A program made the position numbers and the translations under genes. The notes beneath the pieces are model-generated. The model made no database searches. It had not been told where the DNA came from and was given only the letters and a program-made list of their open reading frames with translations. 64,000 bases of DNA from Bacteroidia bacterium (GTDB taxonomy: Bacteria > Bacteroidota > Bacteroidia > J057). Position 1 is the stretch's first letter. Every line of letters starts with the position of its first letter. Below are positions 1 to 8,175 of this stretch, in pieces. The stretch covers positions 1 through 64,000 of the forward strand of contig JAUIGE010000022.1 of assembly GCA_030430205.1 (NCBI GenBank). Direction: 5' to 3'.

Positions 1-11
1 TGCATAATTGT

Positions 12-19
12 TAGATTTG
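12..19 (+). promoter_or_regulatory. Candidate -7 element toward the repressor gene
   Basis: TAGATTTG matches the Bacteroidota -7 consensus TAnnTTTG exactly. The matching -33 element would lie outside the window. The expected start of transcription, near position 26, falls at the edge of the dyad at 28-45, so a protein bound there would block it. Confidence 0.45.
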
Positions 20-27
20 TACTATCA

Positions 28-45
28 ATTGTCGAAAGTGACAAT
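28..45. promoter_or_regulatory. Candidate repressor operator (ATTGTC-N6-GACAAT)
   Basis: A perfect 6+6 inverted repeat with a 6-base centre lies between two outward-facing TAnnTTTG motifs, about 105 bases ahead of an HTH repressor-like gene. This is the layout of a prophage or integrative-element immunity region, where one repressor controls itself and a divergent gene. The dyad is visible; the identity of the binding protein is inferred from position. Confidence 0.5.
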
Positions 46-46
46 A

Positions 47-78
47 CAAACATAACAACTTTTGTTTCTTTTTTCAAA
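47..78 (-). promoter_or_regulatory. Candidate divergent promoter leaving the window to the left
   Basis: On the minus strand TTTG (78-75) is followed after 20 bases by TATGTTTG (54-47). Both elements and the spacing fit the Bacteroidota housekeeping promoter. It would drive a gene to the left of the window. Its transcript would begin inside the dyad at 28-45, so that operator could control both directions. Confidence 0.5.
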
Positions 79-150
79 ATATAAAGCGGCACACATGTAA
101 TAAATATATTATAGTTGGTTGAAAATTGTCAAGATTTACTAATTCTACAC

Positions 151-609
151 ATGGAGCCATCACAGCGAATTAAGTTTTTAGTTGATATTCTTTTTGATGG
201 AAACCAAGCTGCATTTTCAAAAAAAATAGGAGCTAAGGCACAGACAATCAGTAATTTAATATCAAGGAAAAGTAAGCCTAGCTTCGGCCTTATTGAAAGT
301 ATTTTACAGGCATTCCCTGAGTTGAATGCTGATTGGTTAATACTAGGAAAAGGCGATGTTGGATTATCTACTGAAATAGATAAATATGGAAAGTCTAAAG
401 GGATGGATATACAATTATTGTCAAGATCAAATGTAGAAGATCACCCTTCTATTAGTAAGGATGAGATGAAAGATGTAGAAAAACTTTTAGCGCGAATCCG
501 TTCATTAGAGCGCGAGATTGAACTACTCAAGGATAATGTTGAATCTCAGCATGAGACTATAAAGGCTAAGAATTTGTTGATTGAACACTTTCAAAAACTA
601 ATGTCATGA
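151..609 (+). CDS. Phage-repressor-like HTH protein with C-terminal coiled coil
   Basis: 152 residues from the ATG at 151; an upstream in-frame TTG at 115 is less likely. Residues about 8-60 have the XRE/Cro layout: AAFSKKIG, then a turn and TISNLISRKSKPS as recognition helix, followed by LNADWLILGKGDV, a tail typical of Bacteroidota phage-type repressors. The last 45 residues are charged with leucine spacing (RIRSLEREIELL) and should form a coiled coil, presumably for oligomerisation. No LexA-type peptidase domain is present, so RecA-triggered self-cleavage is not expected. The stop overlaps the next start by 4 bases. It probably binds the dyad at 28-45. Confidence 0.75.
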   Translation: MEPSQRIKFLVDILFDGNQAAFSKKIGAKAQTISNLISRKSKPSFGLIESILQAFPELNADWLILGKGDVGLSTEIDKYGKSKGMDIQLLSRSNVEDHPSISKDEMKDVEKLLARIRSLEREIELLKDNVESQHETIKAKNLLIEHFQKLMS

Positions 610-917
610 TAAGAGCATTTTGGTTGTTGCCTGTTGGCATCGTTACGACAATCCTGATAATAATAATGTACATCATTGCAGGAACATCTGCAAGCAGTAC
701 CATGCCTGGTGGCCCAGAGCATTTTATCCTATTGCTGATCGGTGAGGGACCACTGATTGCCTTCTTTATCCTTAATGTGAATCACCGGAAGCGCGAAGCA
801 AAATTAAGCCAGTCGGGTGGCTCCCAGGAGGCTGCTTTGCTGAGACGGGAGATTGAGCTGTTGGAGAAGGGTTTGAGGGATAAGGATGTGGTGATTGAGT
901 CGCTTCGTGGGAGGTGA
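606..917 (+). CDS. Small membrane protein with C-terminal coiled coil, unknown function
   Basis: 103 residues, start overlapping the previous stop (ATGA), so translation is probably coupled. Two hydrophobic segments (about residues 4-26 and 40-57) are joined by a short polar loop with GGPEH. The cytoplasmic tail from residue 60 is charged with a heptad pattern (LLRREIELLEKGLRDKD) resembling the coiled coil of the upstream HTH protein, so the two could associate. No family was recognised. Confidence 0.55.
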   Translation: MIRAFWLLPVGIVTTILIIIMYIIAGTSASSTMPGGPEHFILLLIGEGPLIAFFILNVNHRKREAKLSQSGGSQEAALLRREIELLEKGLRDKDVVIESLRGR

Positions 918-964
918 TTGCTGGTGAGGATATCATACTGGATAACTTAAAGCAGGATATTAAA

Positions 965-1522
965 ATGGATATTAATAATTGGCTGTTAATAGGTACAAAT
1001 GTTTTCACAGGATTGCTTGCCCTATTTCAATTTCTCAGATTAAGAGCATTTCACAAAAAGGACATACTACATCAAAAAAAGTATGAATACTACCAGAATT
1101 TTATCAAAAATGAAGCTGAATTTAATCACTTTATTACAATCAGTCATGGACAATTCTCCTTCGATCTAAGAAAAATGGTCGATGGTGACTGGGAATTCTT
1201 AAAAGACCATCTCATGGGTACTTTAAACAAAAATGTCAACATGTCCTCAAAGTTTATTCAAAGTATGAATGAAATCCGGCTAGTTGTAAATCGGTCAAAT
1301 TCCGACAGCTTGGATCATTTAAAAACAAGTTTACTTTACTTCATTAATCAGATGAATGAATGCATAACATTGCTTGTACATACACAATCCAAGGAACAAT
1401 TTGATAAAAACGGAAACTCTGCTAAAGAGACAATAATCTCTCTTCTTAAGTATAGGCTAACTAGTATTCCCATAATGAATGACATTGTGAAAAGTATGAG
1501 AGATGAATTAGGAATCAGATAA
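965..1522 (+). CDS. Membrane-anchored protein of unknown function
   Basis: 185 residues from the ATG at 965. A GTG at 914, overlapping the upstream stop, would add 17 residues of unconvincing sequence. One hydrophobic segment near residues 5-24 is followed by a basic stretch (RLRAFHKKDILHQKK) and a mostly helical soluble domain. No enzyme motif or known family was recognised. It is third in the cassette behind the repressor-like gene and is followed by two terminators, so it is probably the last gene of that transcript. It is AT-rich like its neighbours. Confidence 0.5.
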   Translation: MDINNWLLIGTNVFTGLLALFQFLRLRAFHKKDILHQKKYEYYQNFIKNEAEFNHFITISHGQFSFDLRKMVDGDWEFLKDHLMGTLNKNVNMSSKFIQSMNEIRLVVNRSNSDSLDHLKTSLLYFINQMNECITLLVHTQSKEQFDKNGNSAKETIISLLKYRLTSIPIMNDIVKSMRDELGIR

Positions 1523-1575
1523 AATGATGGCACAGATGTGACTATTGTATATGCAAGAAATAAGTATTTGGATAT

Positions 1576-1618
1576 GGCGCACAGCGCCAAGACACAACTT
1601 GCGCCAAGCTGCGCCAAG
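1576..1618. repeat. Short GCGCCAAG repeats with a small hairpin
   Basis: GCGCCAAG occurs at 1584, 1601 and 1611, and the first copy pairs with GGCGC at 1576 in a small hairpin. The tract lies between the last gene of the cassette and its first terminator. No known element was recognised. Confidence 0.4.
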
Positions 1619-1628
1619 TCAAAAAAAT

Positions 1629-1659
1629 GCCCTCAGAACGTGCTGTGGGCGTTTTTTTT
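1629..1659 (+). terminator. Rho-independent terminator 1 of the repressor cassette
   Basis: An 8-bp stem (GCCCTCAG with CTGTGGGC, one T-T mismatch) and a 6-base loop are followed by eight T residues. It sits 107 bases after the stop at 1522 and ends the rightward transcript. Confidence 0.8.
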
Positions 1660-1687
1660 GATCACCGCCGATTCTTGTCGGGGGTAC

Positions 1688-1724
1688 AAATCGCTTCATC
1701 CCTAACGGATGGAGCGATTTTTTT
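1688..1724 (+). terminator. Rho-independent terminator 2 of the repressor cassette
   Basis: ATCGCTTCATCC pairs with GGATGGAGCGAT (one G-T wobble) around a 5-base loop, followed by a run of T. Two terminators in tandem suggest that read-through into the convergent gene at 1743 is disfavoured. The reverse strand lacks a good T-run, so it is a weaker terminator for that gene. Confidence 0.75.
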
Positions 1725-1742
1725 GATTTTGGTCAAAAAATA

Positions 1743-2288
1743 TCAGATCGGATGCCATCTAAATTCTTTCGCAATTACATAATTGTCGGCAATGAAAATC
1801 AGCTTGTAGCTGCATCGCTGTAATTCACCACCAAAAACCTTTGTCGCAACATGGTGTTTTTTACAAATTTCAACGACCTTTTGCGTAATTGAAAATGGAG
1901 CTTTTAATAGCTTTCCTGTCCCGCTTTTTACGTTGTCTAAAAATGTGTCTACAGTAAAGTTTATATTCCTGTCCTGCACATAGCTTGTCCAGTCACGCCA
2001 GCCTCCGGTAATTTCATTTATTGCATTTTCGAAGTCTGATATAAAGCTTTCGAAATGGTTAGGCTTGGAGTTTATGTATGTCGTTAAGGTGTTTTCGTTG
2101 TAGTCAATGAGTAAAGGGTGTGCCTCATAAATTTTTAATTGTCCACGTGTCCCTTTTTTTAAGTTAAATTCCATTTTGTCAATGAGGTCAAAACGAATTT
2201 GCTGACCGTCAATTTTAAGCGTCAAAAATGTCGCTTGGTAATTGTCAACCTGAACAATCTTATTTTGAAGGTCTACAATGTTCACCAT
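1743..2288 (-). CDS. Hypothetical protein, 181 residues
   Basis: The reading frame opens with ATG and runs 181 residues with no signal peptide or membrane segment. The N-terminal half alternates hydrophobic and polar residues and looks beta-rich; the C-terminal half is helical with several lysines and ends KEFRWHPI. There is no recognisable motif or family. Composition is AT-rich like the adjacent repressor cassette and unlike the genes after 2.4 kb, so it may belong to the same acquired segment. It is convergent with that cassette. Confidence 0.6.
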   Translation of the reverse strand: MVNIVDLQNKIVQVDNYQATFLTLKIDGQQIRFDLIDKMEFNLKKGTRGQLKIYEAHPLLIDYNENTLTTYINSKPNHFESFISDFENAINEITGGWRDWTSYVQDRNINFTVDTFLDNVKSGTGKLLKAPFSITQKVVEICKKHHVATKVFGGELQRCSYKLIFIADNYVIAKEFRWHPI

Positions 2289-2464
2289 TATCGTTTCAAA
2301 GGTTATCTATGAAGATGGAATTTAGAGTTTTTCATCAAAAAAAAATTTAATCTCCACTTCCTTCCAAGAAGAACAAATTGCCATTTCATTCTCCTAAGTA
2401 GTAAATTGCATCTACTAACCAACCGGGTTATATTTTTTTGTTTGCTTTAAAATCATTTTCCAGC

Positions 2465-4690
2465 ATGAAAAATCAGCCTAAACTCATCCTCGCCCCCCTC
2501 AAAACATTGATTTTCAGCTTGTTATTATTCACTTTTTCTCTGAATACCATTGCAGCTCATCAAACTGTCGCCCGACAGTGGAATGAAGTGCTGCTGGAAG
2601 CCATCCGAAATGATTTCGCCCGACCAACCGTGCATGCACGGAATTTATTTCATATTTCCATAGGCATGTATGATGCCTGGGCAGTATATGACCAGCAGGC
2701 TACCCCTTTTCTCCTGGGCAAAACCGTGGGTGGCTTCACCTGTCCCTTTTCTCCCATGCCTTTGCCTGCCCTCCCCTACTCCATACAAATTGCCCGTGAG
2801 GAAGCCATCAGCTACGCTGCCTATCGCCTGATCAAATACCGCTTCCGGGAAGCTCCGGGGAAGGCATATATTTATCAGCTCTGCGATGAGCTTTTTGAGG
2901 AAATGGGATATGATTCATTGAATACTTCACTGGATTATTTGCGGGGAGATGCCGCGGCCCTCGGCAATTATATTGCCGCTCAGATCATCCAATTTGGCCT
3001 GCAGGACGGCTCCAATGAAGCTAACAGCTACAGAAACCAATATTATGAGCCAGTCAACAATTTCATGAACCCACGCTGGCCGGGCAATACTACCCTATCC
3101 AATCCCAACCGCTGGCAACCCCTCGGCCTGGGCATTTTTATCGACCAAAGCGGAAATCCCGTTGAGGATGGCGCACCCAAATTCCTCAGCCCGGAATGGG
3201 GCTGGGTGACACCCTTTGCCATGCAAGAAAAGGATGCTCAGGTAAAAGCGCGGGAAGGCTTTGCATTCAAGATATACCATGATCCGGGCCCAGCTCCGCT
3301 GTTGGAAGCCAACAATGCAGATGATGAATATCGCTGGGGCTTTGAGATGGTTGCCGTATGGGCAAGCCATCTGGATCCCGCAGACAGTGTTGTCTGGGAT
3401 ATTTCACCCGCCTCCATCGGCAATACTGACATCGACGATTATCCTCAATCTGTCTCCGAGCTGCGCAATTTTTACAAATTCCTGGAGGGAGGAGATATTG
3501 GTAAGGGCCATGATCTCAACCCTTATACGGGACAGCCTTATGAACCCAATTTGGTGAAAAGAGGAGATTACACCCGCGTTTTGGCAGAATTTTGGGCAGA
3601 TGGCCCGAGTTCGGAGACACCTCCCGGCCACTGGTTTACCCTTTTAAACTATGTGAATGACCACCCCGCCCTTACCAAAAAATGGAAAGGTGAAGGTGAA
3701 GAAGTAGACGAGCTGGAGTGGGATGTGAAGACCTATTTTACGCTGGGCGGTGCCATGCATGACGCAGCTATTTCTGCATGGAGCATCAAGGGCTATTATG
3801 ATTATATCCGTCCCATTTCGGCTATTCGATTTTTGGGACAAGGGCAGTCCAGCGATCCACAGCTTCCCTCCTACTCTCCTACGGGAATCAAATTGATTCC
3901 CGGTTTCGTCGAACTCATCGAACCTGGCGATCCGCTGGCTGGCGCAAATGATGAATTTGCAGGAGAGATCAAATTGAAAAGCTGGAGAGGGCCGGATTAT
4001 ATTTTTAACCCGGATTCAGTAGCCGCTGGTGTGGGCTGGATACGGGCAGCCTATTGGTGGCCTTACCAACGGCCCAGCTTTGTTACTCCGCCTTTTGCAG
4101 GCTATATCTCGGGTCATTCTACCTTTTCGCGCGCTGCTGCGGAAATCCTAAGCATGATCACAGGCGATCCCTTCTTTCCGGGAGGGATGGGCGAATTTCA
4201 TGTCACCAAAAATGAATTTTTGGTCTTTGAAGAAGGGCCTTCTGAGAGTTTCACTTTGCAATGGGCAACCTATAGGGATGCCTCGGACCAGACAAGTCTG
4301 AGCAGAATCTGGGGCGGCATACATCCGCCCGCAGATGATATTCCGGGCCGCCTGATCGGCGATGTGATAGCAGCAGACGCTTTTGCCTTTGCCGAAAAAT
4401 ACTTCAAAGGCGAGGTTTCGCCTGCCAGTTCTGCGGATTTCCCGGAGATTTTCCCAAATCCGGTGAGCAGAAATGAATTGTTGACCATTTCCATCAAGCA
4501 ATCCATCCCCGATGGGATTGTGCAATTTATCGGTCAGGATGGAAGGCTGCTCCACCAGCAAAACATATCAGAAGACATGATCAACGGTTTCCTGCAAATT
4601 CCGACAGAGCATTTTGCGCCGGGAATTTATGTGGTGAGAATCACAGGTAAAGACTTCGAATCGAGCCGGAAAATTCTTGTCAAACCTTAA
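2465..4690 (+). CDS. Secreted vanadium-haloperoxidase / PAP2-like protein with T9SS sorting domain
   Basis: 741 residues from the ATG at 2465; a TTG at 2438 would only add residues before the signal peptide (hydrophobic core about 9-30, cleavage near TIAA). The three active-site motifs of vanadium-dependent haloperoxidases and related acid phosphatases are present in order: K-x6-RP as KGYYDYIRP near residue 442, ISGHS near 549, and SRIWGGIHPPADD near 613-625 with Arg and the axial vanadate-ligand His. The last 80 residues start at IFPNPV and end in a basic tail, a type A T9SS sorting domain. It is probably exported and surface-attached. Haloperoxidase versus phosphatase activity cannot be told from sequence. 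Confidence 0.88.
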   Translation: MKNQPKLILAPLKTLIFSLLLFTFSLNTIAAHQTVARQWNEVLLEAIRNDFARPTVHARNLFHISIGMYDAWAVYDQQATPFLLGKTVGGFTCPFSPMPLPALPYSIQIAREEAISYAAYRLIKYRFREAPGKAYIYQLCDELFEEMGYDSLNTSLDYLRGDAAALGNYIAAQIIQFGLQDGSNEANSYRNQYYEPVNNFMNPRWPGNTTLSNPNRWQPLGLGIFIDQSGNPVEDGAPKFLSPEWGWVTPFAMQEKDAQVKAREGFAFKIYHDPGPAPLLEANNADDEYRWGFEMVAVWASHLDPADSVVWDISPASIGNTDIDDYPQSVSELRNFYKFLEGGDIGKGHDLNPYTGQPYEPNLVKRGDYTRVLAEFWADGPSSETPPGHWFTLLNYVNDHPALTKKWKGEGEEVDELEWDVKTYFTLGGAMHDAAISAWSIKGYYDYIRPISAIRFLGQGQSSDPQLPSYSPTGIKLIPGFVELIEPGDPLAGANDEFAGEIKLKSWRGPDYIFNPDSVAAGVGWIRAAYWWPYQRPSFVTPPFAGYISGHSTFSRAAAEILSMITGDPFFPGGMGEFHVTKNEFLVFEEGPSESFTLQWATYRDASDQTSLSRIWGGIHPPADDIPGRLIGDVIAADAFAFAEKYFKGEVSPASSADFPEIFPNPVSRNELLTISIKQSIPDGIVQFIGQDGRLLHQQNISEDMINGFLQIPTEHFAPGIYVVRITGKDFESSRKILVKP

Positions 4691-5354
4691 TTTGGCTATC
4701 CCCTTGGTATATTTTGAAGTGCATTATTGGGGGAAGTTTCAACTGCTGGCATCTCCTGTGAAGGCTGGAGAATGGCTTCAGGTGGCTGAAAAAGTGACTT
4801 ATGGACCTCCTGTCTTTCTTCTCCTCTCCCCTACTTCAGGGCTTTTTTCCCTGTCAACAAAACCAGATTTTTCCATTGCTGAAAGCTGGGATGAGTTTTT
4901 GGATGAGGAAATACAAGGAGAATCCTTTGAGGGAAGTTCCATATATTTTGACAAAAGGAAAAAGTTGGAGGAACTGCTATCTGCTGGAGATTATTTCACA
5001 ACGGAAATCAATGATCCCGAATATTTCGAAGAGGTAGAAGCCTATATGGAAGTAATAGAAATTTGTGAAAAAATGTCAGGAGGAGAGTTACATTTTCAGG
5101 CGAAAAGTGGAAGGCATGTTAGTGAATACAAAAAAGAGATCTATTTGCATACGGCTGAAAAACAGTACTTTATCACCCTTTCCAAAGAGCTTTTCGACAA
5201 TGAAATTATTCATGGGTTGAACAGAATCCTGGAAGATCGTGGCACAGACAACTATCGTTTTTCCAGCACCATCAACGGGGAACTGAAGATGGTGATACTC
5301 AAATTAACTGCTGACAAATTTCGGGAGTTAGAAGGAATGGGCCTATTGATTTGA
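4677..5354 (+). CDS. Hypothetical soluble protein overlapping the haloperoxidase gene
   Basis: Up to 225 residues. There is no early ATG; candidate starts are TTG at 4677 (14-base overlap with the upstream gene), 4692 and 4707. The protein is acidic, lacks signal peptide and membrane segments, and has the N-terminal stretch VYFEVHYWGKFQLLASP. No family was recognised. The overlap and shared terminator at 5381 suggest co-transcription with the haloperoxidase-like gene, but a functional link is only inference. Confidence 0.6.
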   Translation: MSNLNLAIPLVYFEVHYWGKFQLLASPVKAGEWLQVAEKVTYGPPVFLLLSPTSGLFSLSTKPDFSIAESWDEFLDEEIQGESFEGSSIYFDKRKKLEELLSAGDYFTTEINDPEYFEEVEAYMEVIEICEKMSGGELHFQAKSGRHVSEYKKEIYLHTAEKQYFITLSKELFDNEIIHGLNRILEDRGTDNYRFSSTINGELKMVILKLTADKFRELEGMGLLI

Positions 5355-5380
5355 TTTCAAGAATCAATCCTATTCAAAAG

Positions 5381-5427
5381 AACTCTGGGTAGAAAGGGAA
5401 ACAAATCCTTCTCTACCCAAAGTTTTT
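5381..5427 (+). terminator. Rho-independent terminator after the haloperoxidase gene pair
   Basis: AACT-C-TGGGTAGA pairs with TCTACCCA-A-AGTT around a purine-rich loop of about 18 bases, followed by TTTTT. It lies 26 bases after the stop at 5354. Confidence 0.75.
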
Positions 5428-5487
5428 AGGCAAGCAAATTTTTCCTATCAAATTAAAAAGAGTACGGCAAGCACAGCCAAACGCTTT

Positions 5488-6114
5488 TTACAGTACGCTA
5501 AAGCGCTTCACAGCTACTTTTCCGTTGCAGATTAATTTGACAAAATAGTGTCCTTTGGTGAGTTTGTTGGTGAATAATACCGTTTCGTAAACGCCTGCTT
5601 TGTGGTCATTGAAAGCCTGGCTCAATACCACCCGACCTGTAAGATCATAGACTTCAATGCCGAATCCACCATCTTCAGACAATTCCACATCGAATTTCAG
5701 GTTTTGACCCTGAGAGACGGGATTGGGAGCCAGAGCTGAAATCAGCAGTTCATCATTGGCCGGATGAGCGTTTCTGTTGCCAATCCCCTGATAATCAGCG
5801 ATAGCCGTAGCTGTAGCAAACTTACAATCGGCTGTCAAGGTAACAGAAGTGCTCCCTGAGGCATTTCTTAGGCTCAATTTATATTTACACTCATCCACCA
5901 GGCAAATGGACCGATTACAGTGGTGGGTAACACTTACATAGGTGATTGCATACTTTACTCCGCCATGGTTGTAGACCGAATCTTTGGCGTGGTTAGCAGG
6001 AATATTGCAAACACACTTGGCAGCAGGTTCAACAGCCACCTGTAGCTGGGCAAGTGAGAACTGGACAAAAGCAAAAAAAACAAATACGCTAGTGAGTAAT
6101 TGAAGCTTTTTCAT
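5488..6114 (-). CDS. Small secreted protein with T9SS sorting domain
   Basis: 208 residues from the ATG at 6114, which begins a classic signal peptide (MKKLQLL... cut near SLAQ). An upstream start at 6180 would place 22 residues before it. The mature N-terminal domain has eight cysteines within about 90 residues (CVC, CNRSICLVDEC and others), suggesting disulfides in the periplasm or on the surface. From about residue 128 (LAPNPV) to the end (VAVKRFSVL) it is a T9SS sorting domain. The cargo domain was not recognised. Confidence 0.8.
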   Translation of the reverse strand: MKKLQLLTSVFVFFAFVQFSLAQLQVAVEPAAKCVCNIPANHAKDSVYNHGGVKYAITYVSVTHHCNRSICLVDECKYKLSLRNASGSTSVTLTADCKFATATAIADYQGIGNRNAHPANDELLISALAPNPVSQGQNLKFDVELSEDGGFGIEVYDLTGRVVLSQAFNDHKAGVYETVLFTNKLTKGHYFVKLICNGKVAVKRFSVL

Positions 6115-6473
6115 GATACAATAAGTTGTTTGGGTTACAAAAATTGAGAGGAGAAATTCAAGGCATAGATTTCCTGCCATGACTTATTCGAATGAATAGC
6201 TATGCTTTTTCAGGTCTTTGAATTGAGGAAACCCAAAGACAAAATTCTCCTTTTTGAGAAAATGATTAGAAGGATAAAAGCGAAATACACGTAAGAAATG
6301 AAAATTTCAAACTGATAGGAAGGTTGTTGTGCTTGCTTAGATAAGATTAGAAATAATATTCGATTTTTCCAATCGAATATTTAATTTTAATGGTATAAAT
6401 GTTTTATTGAGATGTAAGGTTTTTTGTGAAAAAATAAATTTCAGATAACTCCTTTCATCGCATATATATGAAA
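6115..6473. other. AT-rich intergenic region
   Basis: About 360 bases between two leftward genes. No open frame of note and no exact TAnnTTTG on the minus strand. It must hold the promoter of the gene starting at 6114, which was not identified. Poly-T and poly-A tracts and AATCGAAT/ATTCGATT-type half sites near 6350-6380 are the only visible features. Confidence 0.4.
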
Positions 6474-6512
6474 ACAGGCTTGCAGTTGAATTATTTTCTC
6501 CTGCAAGCCTGT
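6474..6512 (-). terminator. Terminator-like hairpin after the pirin operon
   Basis: ACAGGCTTGCAG and CTGCAAGCCTGT form a perfect 12-bp stem with a 15-base loop, 26 bases beyond the stop of the leftward gene at 6538. On the minus strand it is followed by TTTTC, a short T-run. Confidence 0.65.
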
Positions 6513-6537
6513 AAGTTGTTGAGCAAAAAAGCCAGAG

Positions 6538-7194
6538 TTAGCCTTGATGGTATAGCAATATTATTTGGCTCTTTTTGCGAGGAAGGATATCCAGAGATTT
6601 CATAGAGGAAAGGCATAGGCCCCTACCCGCTTCGAGCTTGATATCATTAATGATAACTTCGCCTGAAATCAGCTGGGCATAAACCTGTGTTCCTTTTGTC
6701 ACTTTACGGCTTACTTGTTTAAAACCGCTCAGATTCCCTACTTCCATCTTAATGCTTTTTAGCATTTTCCCGGGGATTTGCCTGAATTCTTTTTTGGAAG
6801 GACTTAATTCCCAGGATTTGTCCTCTCTCAAAATCACTATTTCTTCCCCTTTCTTTTGTACCTGAATGGCATCCATTGTATCACTTTCGGAATCCTTAAT
6901 GAGAATGGAAAAGACTTCCAGGTCGTCGGAAGAAGATTCCGCTTCAAAACCATTTTTGTAAAAAACATTCTTACTCACATCATGCAACCAGGGAAAGGAA
7001 ATTAGGCTATTCTTGTATCCTGCCTGCGGCAGGGTCAAAACTCCGTGTCTAATTTGGCCTTCGCCTTCCCGGATGGGCACATACTGACTATTTACAAGAG
7101 AGGGAAACAAGCCTGAAGCAGTAACCAGATTTGGCGCCAGGAACACACCACTTATGCCTGTGGCTACTTTTTTCACAAAAGATCTTCTTTTCAT
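6538..7194 (-). CDS. Tat-exported pirin/quercetinase-like cupin protein
   Basis: 218 residues from the ATG at 7194, two bases after the upstream pirin stop; an alternative ATG at 7212 overlaps that gene and would bury the signal. The N-terminus MKRRSFVKKVATGISGVF is a twin-arginine signal. The mature part resembles the C-terminal half of pirin-family bicupins (HGVLTLPQ, later GEVIINDIKLEAGRG and a terminal LLYHQG), without the N-terminal metal-binding cupin. It probably works beside the upstream pirin, in the periplasm. Substrate unknown; similarity judged by eye. Confidence 0.65.
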   Translation of the reverse strand: MKRRSFVKKVATGISGVFLAPNLVTASGLFPSLVNSQYVPIREGEGQIRHGVLTLPQAGYKNSLISFPWLHDVSKNVFYKNGFEAESSSDDLEVFSILIKDSESDTMDAIQVQKKGEEIVILREDKSWELSPSKKEFRQIPGKMLKSIKMEVGNLSGFKQVSRKVTKGTQVYAQLISGEVIINDIKLEAGRGLCLSSMKSLDILPRKKSQIILLYHQG

Positions 7195-7195
7195 A

Positions 7196-8074
7196 TCAAT
7201 CAAAAATTTCATTCAATACCCCCATTTCACCCATTTGATAATCCCGAACAGCCTGCAGAACTTCTGCCTGGCTATTCATCACAAAGGGGCCATAGGTAGC
7301 CACAGGCTCATTGATCGGTTCACCCGCCAATAAAATGGCGCGGGTATTTTCCAGCGCAGCTGTGTCTACAAATTCACCATCATTGGACAACCAAATGAGG
7401 TCTTTACCCTTAGTTTGTTGTTTTCCATTGATGGTCAATCCACCATCCAATAGGTAAATGAACGCATTATATCCTTTCGGAACAGGTAAACGAAGCTTAC
7501 CACCCTTTTCATATAACATTCTTAGTGCCAAAATGGGTGAAAAGGTCTCAATCGGTCCTGTTACTGTATTAACTTTTCCTGCGACGATGCCTATTTCCAC
7601 TTTTCCATCTGCCGATTTCATCACAGGTGTTTCTTCATAGCTCAGGGGCAAATATTGGGGTTCGCTGAATTTATACTTTGCAGGAACATTGACCCAAAAC
7701 TGGATCAATTCCCAGCTTTTGCCTTTTTCGGCAACTTCTTTGGCAGGGCGCTCAGAGTGTACAATGCCTTTGCCGGCATGCATCCATTGGGTACCTCCAC
7801 CATAGATTACACTGCTTTTTCCTAAAGAATCGCGGTGATGAACTCCTCCCTTAAAAACAAAAGAAACAGGTGCAAAGCCCCTGTGCGGATGGGGAGGAAC
7901 ACCTACATCCTGCTGCCGCTGGCCAGCCGGATAGGTATGGTCCAGGTGGTGTACCAGCAAAAAAGGATCAATTTGATCCGTTCCCCTGGCAGGCAATGCC
8001 TGATCGAGTATGATGCCACCCATATTCACCTTAAAGGCAGGTATGATTTGTTTGATGGACCTTAATTCGCTCAT
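7196..8074 (-). CDS. Pirin family protein (bicupin, possible quercetinase-type dioxygenase)
   Basis: 292 residues, the usual pirin length. The N-terminal cupin carries the metal-site motifs PHPHRG near residues 61-66 and HAGKGIVHSE near 99-108 (two His, then His and Glu), expected to bind Fe. The C-terminal cupin lacks such ligands (residues about 170-280). Pirins include redox-sensing iron proteins and quercetin 2,3-dioxygenases; which applies is unknown. First gene of a two-gene operon with the Tat-exported cupin, under the palindrome-controlled promoter at 8135-8154. Confidence 0.9.
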   Translation of the reverse strand: MSELRSIKQIIPAFKVNMGGIILDQALPARGTDQIDPFLLVHHLDHTYPAGQRQQDVGVPPHPHRGFAPVSFVFKGGVHHRDSLGKSSVIYGGGTQWMHAGKGIVHSERPAKEVAEKGKSWELIQFWVNVPAKYKFSEPQYLPLSYEETPVMKSADGKVEIGIVAGKVNTVTGPIETFSPILALRMLYEKGGKLRLPVPKGYNAFIYLLDGGLTINGKQQTKGKDLIWLSNDGEFVDTAALENTRAILLAGEPINEPVATYGPFVMNSQAEVLQAVRDYQMGEMGVLNEIFD

Positions 8075-8134
8075 GATGTATCGTCTTCTTTCCTTTAGAT
8101 GGCTGAATCGAAGATAAGTAACTCTTGAATCTTC

Positions 8135-8154
8135 TTCAAAGTTACAACTTTGAA
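8135..8154 (-). promoter_or_regulatory. Palindromic operator overlapping the -7 element of the pirin operon
   Basis: A perfect 9+2+9 palindrome, TTCAAAGTT-GT-AACTTTGAA on the minus strand, lies 61-80 bases ahead of the pirin start. Its right half contains TAACTTTG (8144-8137), an exact TAnnTTTG -7 element. No good -33 TTTG is present at the expected distance. A dimeric regulator bound here would cover the promoter. Which regulator is unknown; MarR/HxlR-type factors often control pirin genes. Confidence 0.65.
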
Positions 8155-8175
8155 TTCATTTAATTGTTTATCAGC

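Noticed and set aside
1-2288. Complete prophage or integrative element
   Set aside because: Only a repressor-like gene and small unknown genes are in the window; no integrase, attachment repeat or structural phage gene was found.
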